Positions 22,077 to 30,156 of a DNA stretch of 39,213 bases are shown here, one piece after another. The DNA comes from Chara braunii. Lineage: Eukaryota; Streptophyta; Charophyceae; Charales; Characeae. Below the pieces are notes generated by a model that had not been told where the DNA came from, searched no databases, and saw nothing but the letters and a program-made list of their open reading frames with translations. Position 1 is the first letter of the stretch. Each line of letters begins with the position of its first letter. The stretch lies in assembly GCA_003427395.1 (NCBI GenBank), contig BFEA01000110.1:2256800-2296012 (forward strand), read 5' to 3'. A program made the translations under genes and the position numbers.

Positions 22077-22340
22077 ATGGACCGCTGCAAAGGCACGCTG
22101 CGGGTAACTTGCACTTTATGCACGGATAAATCAAAAGGTTGGGAAGAGGAGTTTATCGGTGAAGTCCAATCCCAAATTGTAATGATGAGAGAGTGGGCGT
22201 TGAAGCTAGTGAATGAACAGAAAGCCATCGAGTATACGATTTACATTTATGGATCGAATGAGGGACTACACAACACTTACTCTTCCGCTGAGACTGTAAA
22301 TCAAGCAAAAGGGGAAATGGGTCATCTGTCAACCGGTTGA
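22077..22340 (+). CDS. F1 family small protein, copy 1
   Basis: An 87-codon frame starts at ATG 22077 and stops with TGA. It aligns over nearly its whole length with the frame at 23083-23337 and, more distantly, with those at 26893 and 27187. The common pattern is a strand (VTCTLC), a helix with MMREWALKLV, a strand (IEYTIYIYG) and a short C-terminal helix beginning AETV. There is no signal peptide, membrane segment or known catalytic motif. The first ~31 residues lie in the loop of the inverted repeat and the rest in its right arm. Function is unknown. Similarity among several copies at protein level argues for a coding origin. Confidence 0.65.
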   Translation: MDRCKGTLRVTCTLCTDKSKGWEEEFIGEVQSQIVMMREWALKLVNEQKAIEYTIYIYGSNEGLHNTYSSAETVNQAKGEMGHLSTG

Positions 22341-22740
22341 AGCCATTGTGCTTGATTTCGTCAATCAGGTCAGGAAAGGAATAACNAGGANTTGATGATA
22401 GCGTGCATACAAACAGCCCCCAGCCAATTATTCAAAAGGCACCCGGTTTTCAAACAGCAACCCCAGCAGCGTCTGGTTCTCATCCTGGCACCTAGCCTGC
22501 TTGAGAAAGGCTCGGCCCGGAGTAAGTAATTCTTCCATTAGCTTTAGTTTGCANTCTCAGTGATTAATCAACAATCAGCCAACAGANATATCTGCAGCAA
22601 CCAGTCCGCCCCCCCTTCCAATCAGCAATTAATCAATGATATTTAGTTCTAAGATGAGGAGTTACTCGGCAGTCAGCTGACAGTTGATCGGAGCTCAGTC
22701 AGTGTTCGGTTAGCGATCTGTGATTTCTGCCTTCACGGTG

Positions 22741-23060
22741 AGCTATCAACCAGCAGCCGGTCAGTTTTCAAAACACCAACTGGATCAGCAAGCATTTTGT
22801 CCAAGCAGTCGGGATCAGGTGGCCTGATGATAATCAGAAGGGTAACCAGATCAGTAAGTAGATTTGCAATCAGATCAGCAACTGAACGGATTGACAATCG
22901 GATCAGCGTCCATATCAGTAATCCAACAAGCGATTCAGCAATCAGAAACTGCAGTTGGGAACGGTAATCTGGAACAAATATTCGAAATTGCAACCTACCC
23001 AAGGGACTTCTCGCACCCATGTCTTCCAAGGGTCATCCGTCTTGAGTTGGGAGAACTGGT
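22741..23060. repeat. CAGCAATCAG-rich degenerate repeat
   Basis: Variants of ATCAG and CAGCAAT recur every 10-20 bp between two F1 genes. The same wording reappears at 23370-23490, in the inverted-repeat arms near 21400-21510, and as TTTCAGTTTCAG-like units at 33355-33430 beyond integrase. It seems to be characteristic non-coding sequence of this element or locus. Confidence 0.6.
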
Positions 23061-23082
23061 GTAGCTAGAGATCAACGAGATT

Positions 23083-23337
23083 ATGGACAGTAGTAATGCA
23101 GTTGGAGTTTCCTGCTCACTCTATAAGAGCAATGCGGAGACTTGGAGGGAAAGTGCAGTCGAGGAGTACAACCAGCAGACTACTGCGATGATGGAACGTG
23201 CACTGACCCTAGTGAGAAACCATACTAAAATCAAGTACACGTACTACGTGCACGACATGAATGGGAAACTATGCACCATCATGACTTCTGAGGGTACTGT
23301 TGAGGAAGTAAGGAGGACCGTTGGTGATCACCAGTGA
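23083..23337 (+). CDS. F1 family small protein, copy 2
   Basis: An 84-codon frame (ATG 23083, TGA 23335-23337). It follows the F1 pattern: VSCSLY strand, MMERALTLV helix, IKYTYYVHD strand, then TSEGTVEEVRR. It is the closest relative of copy 1; the spacing between elements is nearly the same and about one residue in three is identical by eye. It is acidic to neutral, with no transmembrane segment and one Cys near each end. It lies upstream of the primer-binding site at 24689, unlike copies 3 and 4. Function is unrecognised. Confidence 0.65.
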   Translation: MDSSNAVGVSCSLYKSNAETWRESAVEEYNQQTTAMMERALTLVRNHTKIKYTYYVHDMNGKLCTIMTSEGTVEEVRRTVGDHQ

Positions 23338-23369
23338 GTGTTTTGTCTCTGAACGAGTACCGCTCACTT

Positions 23370-23490
23370 ATCTAGATAACCAGCAATCATCTAATCAGCT
23401 TTCAATTATCAGCAATCAGTTATTTATTAGTGATCAGTTTCCAGCAGTCAGTTTTCAACAATCAGTTTTCAGCAATCAGTCTCCTGCAGC
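23370..23490. repeat. CAGCAATCAG-rich degenerate repeat, second block
   Basis: ATCAGCAATCAGTT and TTTCAGCAATCAGT variants are closely packed. It lies between F1 copy 2 and F2 copy A. Confidence 0.65.
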
Positions 23491-23584
23491 CGGTTTGGTA
23501 ATCTGTTCCCTGGGACCGTCATGTCAGCTTGTACTTACAAGAGTACTCATGAACACAGTTTAGTCTATACCGGTCAGTGAGTCA

Positions 23585-24130
23585 GTGTTGCCCAACCTCA
23601 ATCGAATCTCATGCAAAAAGGCATTCCATTATCAGTATGTTAGTGTCATTGGTTTCAGACAGAGAGATGTATCAATCTTCGTTGTCCAGACCAGTTTCGT
23701 TGATGACACTATCCAGGATTTGAGGCCTTATCTGAAGAAGGGCAAGGAGACTCGTCAGCGTTTCGATCCAGTCTGGATCTCAGCCATCGACTATCTTGAG
23801 CAGAGAGAGAGGGAGCTCGATGAGAGTGGTACTATGTTGATCTGCAGCTTCGGGCCGACACTTTATACTGACTATCCTAGGCCTCCGGTCCCTTCTCTTC
23901 TCACTGATGGCACGAGTTGGCTGGATGTGGTTAGCTTGGCAAAAAGATACATCTCTCCGGTGGTGCTCGACGTTGAGGCATTGATGGAGCCCACCGAGTA
24001 TCCCTACCTCAGACGAGGACTCTTCTCGGTGGACGGACTGCCTACTTTATGGAAGGAGTTTTGCTCCATGGTTAACTACCGTGTCATGTGCCTCGAGTGG
24101 TCGTGCTCAGAACTTGCTGGCTACAGGTGA
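23585..24130 (+). CDS. F2 family protein, copy A
   Basis: A 181-codon frame. The first in-frame start-like codon is GTG at 23585 and no ATG sits at the family start, so the true N-terminus is uncertain. It aligns with the frames at 25020, 25423, 25905 and 26344. Common features are an N-terminal L-N-x-I/L turn, FVDDTIQDLRPYLKKG (matching YDVRIYVPK in copy C), a W-containing helix with E-R-E-L, and a closing LLTDGTSWLDVV matching DGTNWLPII of copy B. About 60 extra C-terminal residues (DVEALMEPTEYPYLRRG onward) have no counterpart. It is the only F2 copy upstream of the primer-binding site. No known domain was recognised. Confidence 0.65.
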   Translation: MLPNLNRISCKKAFHYQYVSVIGFRQRDVSIFVVQTSFVDDTIQDLRPYLKKGKETRQRFDPVWISAIDYLEQRERELDESGTMLICSFGPTLYTDYPRPPVPSLLTDGTSWLDVVSLAKRYISPVVLDVEALMEPTEYPYLRRGLFSVDGLPTLWKEFCSMVNYRVMCLEWSCSELAGYR

Positions 24131-24599
24131 CATTTTGTCACGAGGCCCCAGTCTCAGATTGTACGTGAGCGTGGGTCTCGGCACCAGGAAAGATCAGTGA
24201 AAAGAGATTGAGAGAGATTGATCAGAGGGATGAGTGAGGACTCTTGAGAGGTGCTGACCACATTTGTCTATGTGTACTTTCTGAGATTATTATGAGTTCT
24301 CATTTTTCCCTCATTCAATTGCCCCTATCTTTCCTCGAGTCGGTCACTTTCTACATTATTCTTGCTTGATGATTGCCTCCGTGGATGTTTTGTCATAGTT
24401 CTCAAAATCAGATCGACATAATTGATGCATGCATAACACTCCATAATTTTATGATTATTAATTGCATAACTCTCTGCGGTTCCGAATCAAAATGAGAGAT
24501 TCGTAAGACCGGGGACCGGCGAAGACCGCAATTGAAGGGTCTCGCTCGAAGCCGGACGCTCACAACAGGAAGGGATTTGCATTATTTAATTTATTTTAT
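24131..24599. other. Non-coding spacer, probably containing the 5' LTR body
   Basis: No open frame was recognised. An AT-rich patch at 24440-24475 and the position before the primer-binding site suggest LTR promoter sequence, but without a matching 3' LTR the 5' edge cannot be placed. Confidence 0.35.
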
Positions 24600-24684
24600 T
24601 TATTGCAATCACAGACAAAATCCTGCGTGACAGTCTGTTGGTTTTCCGGTCGTCCAAAGGGGCTCGGCTGGAAAAAGTGCGACA
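24600..24684 (+). mobile_element. 3' end of 5' LTR (inferred)
   Basis: This segment ends GTGCGACA four bases before a primer-binding site. It contains AAATCCTGCGTGACA (24620-24634), also found at 38604-38618 in the LTR-like repeat there, and partly on the minus strand near 5116-5126. Both other copies end in a similar GACA. The LTR start is unresolved. No near-identical downstream copy was found, so the element's own 3' LTR is missing, outside the window or strongly diverged. Confidence 0.55.
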
Positions 24685-24688
24685 AAAA

Positions 24689-24706
24689 TGGCGCCGTTGT
24701 CGGGGA
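24689..24706 (+). promoter_or_regulatory. Primer-binding site complementary to tRNA-Asp 3' end
   Basis: An 18-base site beginning TGGCGCCGTTG matches the well-known retrotransposon primer site complementary to the 3' end of tRNA-Asp, with one difference (T for C at 24700). It would prime minus-strand cDNA synthesis. It places the LTR end at about 24684 and makes everything from 24707 to gag at 27515 the untranslated leader of the element. Confidence 0.8.
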
Positions 24707-25019
24707 CATGAAAATATTATCGTGTCCAGAACGAACCTGGGTCATCATCATTTTTGGGTTTTGATTAGGACCTGAGAACTGTTGACATTTCTGTGAGCTT
24801 CATGCTAATTTTATTATTCTCATTTGAGTCTCAATTTTCTTGAGAATCACGGCTGCTAACTGTGATTTATTTCTTCCTTGTGTGAGTTACCATACCAGAT
24901 CGGGAAAGGAGATTGATATTATTGACTGGAGAGAATCGAGCTTTACACCATGTATGTCCAATTATCGCTCAACACACTGAAAGGAATCGAAAGGAAAAGA
25001 GTGAGACGGATCAAGACAA

Positions 25020-25433
25020 ATGCTGGTCGATGGTGTTCTGAAAAATTTGTCTACATTTACCACAAGAGGAATATTTCCTTACATATATGAGGCTTGTTGG
25101 AACTATCACTCTAGTGGCTCAACCATCTGCGTAATGCTGACTCACTTCTTGGAGAGAGATATCTATGATATCCGCCCCTACGTCAAGGAAGGGGGCATCA
25201 ATGATGGTGATAATTTTAATTGGTTATGGGAGATCGTGATCCAATTTATCTATGATGAAAAGACAGACTTGATCAAGCAAAAGAAGAAAGTGGAATGGGG
25301 TATAATGCCAGTAACATACAAGACTGTTTCAATCCCTCCTTTATCTGACAGCTATTGTGATGGGACTAACTGGCTGCCGATAATCAACATGGTATTAACA
25401 AGAGAGAAAATAAGCGGTAGTCATGAGAGCTGA
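25020..25433 (+). CDS. F2 family protein, copy B
   Basis: A 137-codon frame from ATG 25020 to TGA 25431-25433, the first gene after the primer-binding site. It shows the F2 layout: an N-terminal helix (VLKNLSTFTTRG), a Cys/Val-rich strand, YDIRPYVKEG, a helix W-E-I-V...DEKTDLI, then IPPLSDSYCDGTNWLPII. Its last 11 bases overlap the start of copy C (ATG 25423). Such overlap is unusual in eukaryotic transcripts and would fit stop-restart translation or an origin as one polyprotein frame. Function is unknown. Confidence 0.7.
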   Translation: MLVDGVLKNLSTFTTRGIFPYIYEACWNYHSSGSTICVMLTHFLERDIYDIRPYVKEGGINDGDNFNWLWEIVIQFIYDEKTDLIKQKKKVEWGIMPVTYKTVSIPPLSDSYCDGTNWLPIINMVLTREKISGSHES

Positions 25434-25905
25434 AATTTCAGCAGAAGTAATCAGACAAAGAAGGCCAAATTTCGGCAGAGGTTCGGGTCCAAGTCAAGAG
25501 AAGATTGAAGGTCTCCTAAAGTCGCTGAATACTCTAAGTAAGAGAGAGGCATTTTCATATGAAGCTGTCAGGTATGAGATGGTCGAGAGCGGATGGGAGC
25601 AGGAACGATTATATGTATTGACGTTCTATTTCACAGATCTCGATGTGTATGATGTGAGAATCTATGTTCCGAAAGAAAGAAGTGCTGACACAGTGTATGA
25701 GAGATGTTGGGGATTTGCTGAAGAGGTAGTACTGAGAGAGAAAGAGAGACTTGTGAGAGAGAACAAGTGCTTCACTGGATCTACTCGGTTTACTGCCTTC
25801 AAGGGATTTTCAGCTCCTCCCTTGCCTGATATAAATTTATCAAAGGACGATTGGTTTGCAGTGATTGAATTTTCTCAGAAAGTGAAAAGAGGTCAAAGAG
25901 TCTGA
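25423..25905 (+). CDS. F2 family protein, copy C
   Basis: A 160-codon frame with ATG 25423 inside the end of copy B and TGA 25903-25905. It is the best-preserved F2 member. An N-terminal basic stretch is followed by EKIEGLLKSLNTL, then SYEAVRYEMV, a hydrophobic strand (RLYVLTFYFTDLD), YDVRIYVPKERS, a W-containing helix (CWGFAEEVVLREKERLV), FSAPPLPD and DDWFAVIEFSQKVKRG. It is very close to copy D in the middle. The stop codon shares its last base with the start of copy D (TGATG). No signal peptide or known catalytic motif is present. Confidence 0.75.
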   Translation: MRAEISAEVIRQRRPNFGRGSGPSQEKIEGLLKSLNTLSKREAFSYEAVRYEMVESGWEQERLYVLTFYFTDLDVYDVRIYVPKERSADTVYERCWGFAEEVVLREKERLVRENKCFTGSTRFTAFKGFSAPPLPDINLSKDDWFAVIEFSQKVKRGQRV

Positions 25906-26333
25906 TGAGTCGACGCTATGTACCCTTGCGAGAGAAATCTAAGCTTAGACGGATAAGAGGTCATGAAGGGCTGAGTAAGGCTGAATCAGACAAGCTGCTG
26001 AACTCTCTTAATTCTATAGCGGCCAGGGCGGTAATTCCCTATGAAATCGTGAGATATGAAGCCATAAATAGAGGGCAAGAACAGGACAGACTGTATGTTC
26101 TTACATGCTATTTTATTGATCTTGATGAATATGATATGGGGATTTATGTGCCTAAGCAGAGATTTGACGAAAACCGAAAAGAGGCGTGTTGGCAACGAGC
26201 GTTGAATCTTGTGCATGATGAGAAGAGAAGATTAGAGTGGGAGGGATTAGCACCTATGTCAGACCTTTTGTTGGGATACTCTCTCCACCTGTTGAGGGAC
26301 TCACATTCCCAAGACACAATTGCTATGTCATGA
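25905..26333 (+). CDS. F2 family protein, copy D (C-terminus frameshifted)
   Basis: A 142-codon frame starting at ATG 25905 within TGATG. It matches copy C through DKLLNSLNSI, PYEIVRYEAI, DRLYVLTCYFIDLDEYD and the W-containing helix, up to about residue 115. Beyond this the frame diverges. In a different frame the expected ending reappears (FAWKVKRAQ near 26338-26364, like FSQKVKRGQ in C), so a small indel has shifted the C-terminus and the called stop (TGA 26331-26333) is secondary. Confidence 0.7.
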   Translation: MSRRYVPLREKSKLRRIRGHEGLSKAESDKLLNSLNSIAARAVIPYEIVRYEAINRGQEQDRLYVLTCYFIDLDEYDMGIYVPKQRFDENRKEACWQRALNLVHDEKRRLEWEGLAPMSDLLLGYSLHLLRDSHSQDTIAMS

Positions 26334-26343
26334 TATAGTTTGC

Positions 26344-26890
26344 ATGGAAAGTGAAGAGAGCCCAAAAAGAATACTCTCAGTAGCCAGGATAACTAATGTG
26401 AACAGTAAACTCTATGAGGTGATAGGGTGTGATAATCCTTTTGTGATTCTGAAATATGAGACTTGTGAGAGAGGGCCCATAATATTTCACATCCCAGTGG
26501 TCAAATTCCTGAGTACTGGCAGCTTGGACGTACGGATATGTACCAACAGACTTGGAAAAGGAAGATGACTACTTGAAGTGTCAGACAGGTGCATATATTA
26601 GTCTCATAAGAATTAAGGAGTGACTTGAAAAGTTAAAGAGAAAAGTATCCTGGGGGAAAAAAGTAAGACAATTTGAGAGGCTTCATGAGTTCTCGATTGC
26701 TAAGGGATTTGAAGTCAGGAGAGATTGGATGCCTCTGCTGGAAGCCATTGCCGAGATTGGTAGGGCAAGAGAAAATGACTCCACTGTGATGATAAAATCT
26801 CTACTTTTTAGTACCTTTGAACACAGATTCGAGATCCATGATTATGTCCAACCTGAGATCTACCTTTCAGATGTTGCTTATGATGATTAG
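26344..26890 (+). pseudogene. F2 family, copy E, broken by frameshift and stop
   Basis: The frame begins at ATG 26344 (MESEESPKR), follows the F2 pattern to SLDVRI near 26538, and loses the family frame there. The family match continues in another frame (YVPTDLEKEDDYLK, then KEQ-like position replaced by TGA near 26617, LEKLKRKV, and DWMPLLEAIAEIG) and ends at TAG 26888-26890. One frameshift and one in-frame stop prevent a full product unless recoding occurs. It is the fifth F2 copy and the last before F1 copies 3 and 4. The tail after residue ~150 is unique. Confidence 0.6.
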
Positions 26891-26892
26891 CA

Positions 26893-27183
26893 ATGCCCAA
26901 TTTGACTGAACAACTGATACTAGGAGTTATGTTGGAAGGTAGAGTAGTCAAGATAGAAGGGACTCTTCGGATCTCTGACATAAATCTTTCTACCCTGGAT
27001 GAGCTTGAGTTTTTGCAACCTTTCTTAGATCGCATGAGAGATTCTGCCTTGAGAATTACCACTGACCAGACTGAGATAAGCTATCTGTTAAAGGTGGTGA
27101 AAGTGGGAACTGCTGAGAGGGTATCATATCACACTTTTCAGGAACGGGTCTCTCTTGCGAGAATGATCAATAGTGGATCGTAA
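26893..27183 (+). CDS. F1 family small protein, copy 3
   Basis: A 96-codon frame, ATG 26893 to TAA 27181-27183, starting two bases after the stop of F2 copy E. The F1 pattern is clear: VVKIEGTLRI strand, a helix with MRDSALRIT, ISYLLKVVK strand and a terminal helix ERVSLARMI. It is closest to copy 4, which follows three bases later. It has no Cys, membrane segment or known motif. Its place between the primer-binding site and gag makes it part of the element leader. Function is unknown. Confidence 0.7.
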   Translation: MPNLTEQLILGVMLEGRVVKIEGTLRISDINLSTLDELEFLQPFLDRMRDSALRITTDQTEISYLLKVVKVGTAERVSYHTFQERVSLARMINSGS

Positions 27184-27186
27184 ACG

Positions 27187-27453
27187 ATGCAATTTGATTA
27201 TGAGATTATAGACCTGACTCGATATTTTATGATTCGGGGTACGATAAAAGGGTATAATAGAAGATTTAATAGAGATGATGAGCAAGAGTAAATTGAAGAT
27301 CACATTGGAAGGCTGAGAAGGATTGCACTGCCCTTGATCACTACCCAATCAATTATTGCTTATACCCTATATGTACAGAACTCTCAGGGGGTAGAGCAGA
27401 CAAGAGAAGAGAGGAACGAGCTTGTATCTCTTGCAAGAAGAGTGAGAGATTGA
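27187..27453 (+). pseudogene. F1 family, copy 4, with one in-frame stop
   Basis: It starts at ATG 27187, three bases after copy 3, and ends TGA 27451-27453. The F1 features are IRGTIKG, LRRIALPLI, IAYTLYVQN and NELVSLARRV, the last nearly matching copy 3. A TAA at 27289-27291 interrupts the region between the first strand and the helix; otherwise the frame is intact. Gag begins about 60 bp downstream in a different frame. Confidence 0.65.
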
Positions 27454-27514
27454 AGGGCAGAGAAAAAAAGGGTTAAGAGTCACAGAAAGAGAAGAGAATA
27501 CTTGGGAAAAGTCT

Positions 27515-28567
27515 ATGGTCAAGATGGCAAGGCGAGCAAGACTGAGTACATCACCAGGGACCAATGAAGAGACCCTGGTTGGGGTTATACGGGAACTGGT
27601 CGAGAGAGTTGATACTGTTAAAGGAGGGTCAGACATTGCAAGAGTAAAAATGTCAAATGAGATTATTCCCTGCTTCAGAGGACCTCAGGTTAATGATTTC
27701 TTGGACGAGTATGAATTATTTGGACTTAGTTATAGACGGACAGATAAGCAACGACTTAAGCATCTTCTATCTTATTGTGACACTGATTCGAGACTGACAG
27801 TTCAGGAACTAATGGAAGGTGTCACTACCTGGAAAGAGATCAAGGAAGCACTAAAAAAGGAATTCGAGAAAGATTCAGTTTCAACCACAACTAAGGATTT
27901 ATTCAATATCAGAAGAGCTAAATATGACACTTTCAATGTTTTTCTTCAGACCTTCATCCGAACAGCAAGAAAAATTTCATATTTGGATGAAGCTCAGAGA
28001 TGCCATATATTTTTGATAAATTTTACTGACGCTGAAAGGCAAACAGTTCTTAATCAAGCTCAACACTATCCTTTCAGATGGGATGAAATGATTGCAATCA
28101 TAAGAACTCTACCTACTGTCTCCCATAAGAAATGGTCACTGGATCCGATCCGTACCTTGGACAAGGATTGAGAGACTGAGAATGGAATGAATAGAGGAAG
28201 CAATCTAACTGCTGAGAATATTCTTCAAAAAGTGATGGCTAACTTTATGCCTGCAAGGCCTGCAACGCATACTGTGGATGACAGGGGAAATAAAAAGGCT
28301 GAAAGTGAGAAAGATGACGACGATGATGATGACAACGAAAATCATGGTAAGAAGGGGGATTCGTCCAGAACCGAAATGAATGGGAAGAATGGTTATGGAG
28401 GAAGCAGAGAGAGAAGAAAATATGATGAGCATCCTAAGACAAGTCTAATCTGCTACTATTGTGGTGAAGGAGGTCACACTACTACCTATTGCAAACCTCT
28501 TAAGAAGGATGTAAGGAGTGGGGTGGTAAAGAAAGATGCGATGAGCCATGTCTGTGATAGTTCATAG
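27515..28567 (+). pseudogene. gag: Ty3/gypsy Gag with zinc knuckle, one internal stop
   Basis: The capsid-like part (27515-28171, 218 codons) has the usual gypsy Gag helices: IPCFRGPQVNDFLDEYE, TWKEIKEALKKEF and the F-x-x-F-x-R-x-A-R block near residues 145-155. TGA at 28169-28171 is followed in the same frame by 28172-28567, which carries an acidic linker and one CCHC zinc knuckle, CYYCGEGGHTTTYC (C-x2-C-x4-H-x4-C), for RNA packaging. The frame closes at TAG 28565-28567, but Gag-like reading continues to about 28735 with more stops. Gag would form the virus-like particle. The internal stop makes this copy probably defective. Confidence 0.85.
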
Positions 28568-28865
28568 AATAAGTTGGATCCCAGACATCCGGGAGATATG
28601 AGACTTCTTGCTCTTAAACATGATGAAAAGATGAAGATTAAGAAGAAGAGAAAGACCAATGTGAATGTTAATTTCCTCACTGGAGACTTGCCTAATGAAC
28701 TGGTACAAAAGGAAAAAAGAGCTTTATACCACGATTGAGTTGTCTCTGCAGCCCTTAACATTGACAGAGTGTGGGTGTAGCGAGGCATCTACAAGTGAGT
28801 TTTCACTGGGGGGGAATCCTACTTCTCAGAATCTTTCTTAATTAGTAGAGTCCTCTCCCAATGAG

Positions 28866-29987
28866 ATGGTTCGTCTCCTGGCTAACATGATGTCTTTCTA
28901 TGGTGATCTACCCCCAGAACTTATCATGGAACCCAGTATCAGGGTTGGTGAAGTGAGGAACAATCAAACCCGTATGACACCTCAAATAATAGAAGAAAAG
29001 AAAAGAAAGAAGGCTGATAAATCACTTATCGACATCCTTGATGATCCTGAACCGGAGCGTTCACATGAAAAGGATGAACACGGGAGAAAGAGAAAATTTA
29101 TTCTCAAGAGTAATTTGGATGATGGGACAGTGATTTCTGCTGTAATTGCTAAGATGTTGGAAGAAACGGAAGTAACACTGTCTTTCAAGGAAGCAATGAC
29201 ACTAACACCCAAACTGAAAGAAAAGTTGAAAAGGTTAATTGAGAAGAAGAAAATGGAAGTTAATTATTTGGGGCCAGTCTTTCCCAACCAAGTGAACAGA
29301 TCACTACCAAGTTGCAAGATGAGATTTGCAACCATGAGTTGTAAGCATCTTACAATTCGCATTGATCAAGTGAAGATTCTAGCCCTAGTACATTCTGAGA
29401 CAGAGATGATACTTCTTTCACGAAGAACGATGGAAGCTTGTAATTTATCAATTGACAGACCTGCAGAAAATGTACTGAGTAATATTGCAGGAGAGCTGTT
29501 CGTGACGGGATTCATTAATAATTTGTCTATCAAGGTTGGGACAATGACTGTGGAGTTACTGGGTTTTGTAGTACCTGATCTGGATCATGACTGTATCTTG
29601 GGAACTTCATTCTTGCATAGGATGGAGGCGGTCCAATTTTTCAGTCATGAAGGGTCATCCTGGATCAGTCTACAGGATCCAGAGACTGCTAAAGAGCAGA
29701 CCTTTATCGTCGGTACGAAAAATGATTTCAAGCATCAACTATCTGCTAATTCGATCAGAAGGGAGGAATCTGCTGAAAGGGTTAGGAGAATAAAGGAATA
29801 AGGGGAACGAGAAGCAAAAGAAGAAATTTCAGTGGGAATCAATCAAGTTTCGAAAATGATGACATCCCTTGGTAAACTTGAGGATGAGGATGGACAAATT
29901 GAAGCCTTCAAGAAAGCTGTAGAGACTGGAAAGGGAGGAAAGATGGAATTGAGATTTGCATCGACTCACCTTTTTTTAGGAAAATAA
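28866..29987 (+). pseudogene. Retropepsin-like protease region with altered active site
   Basis: It lies in a different frame from gag and from RT. An N-terminal charged stretch of ~140 residues precedes the aspartic protease fold (about residues 150-270). At the position of the catalytic D-S/T-G motif the sequence is LALVHSETEM, so the catalytic Asp is His and the Gly is Glu. The second signature, HDCILGTSFLHRM, is well kept. A TAA at 29799-29801 is followed by 60 more codons of the same frame up to TAA 29985-29987. As read, the protease cannot be catalytic. Confidence 0.75.
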
Positions 29988-30156
29988 CCACTGAGTCAAA
30001 AGAAAATATAAGCCCAAGGGGATGAAGAAGAACTCAGTGGCAGTCCTAATAGAGAAAGATTATGACGAAGCATTGGAAAAGGAGAAGAAAATTATAAAAA
30101 CATTGAGGAAATCGGCAAAACTGGAGAATAGGGTCACCAAATAAAGGTTTGACACT

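Larger units (their letters stand above)
21353..22716. repeat. Large inverted repeat, 548-bp arms, 268-bp loop
   Basis: The left arm 21353-21900 is the reverse complement of the right arm 22169-22716 about an axis at 22034.5. Four ambiguous bases in each arm are mirrored exactly: 21482/22587, 21515/22554, 21678/22391 and 21683/22386 all sum to 44069. In the parts compared, only three mismatches were seen, all transitions near the inner end (21789/22280, 21796/22273, 21840/22229). Either a real palindrome was assembled with pooled reads, with N marking differences between arms, or this is a fold-back assembly artefact. The right arm contains the C-terminal two thirds of an F1 gene. Confidence 0.95.
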
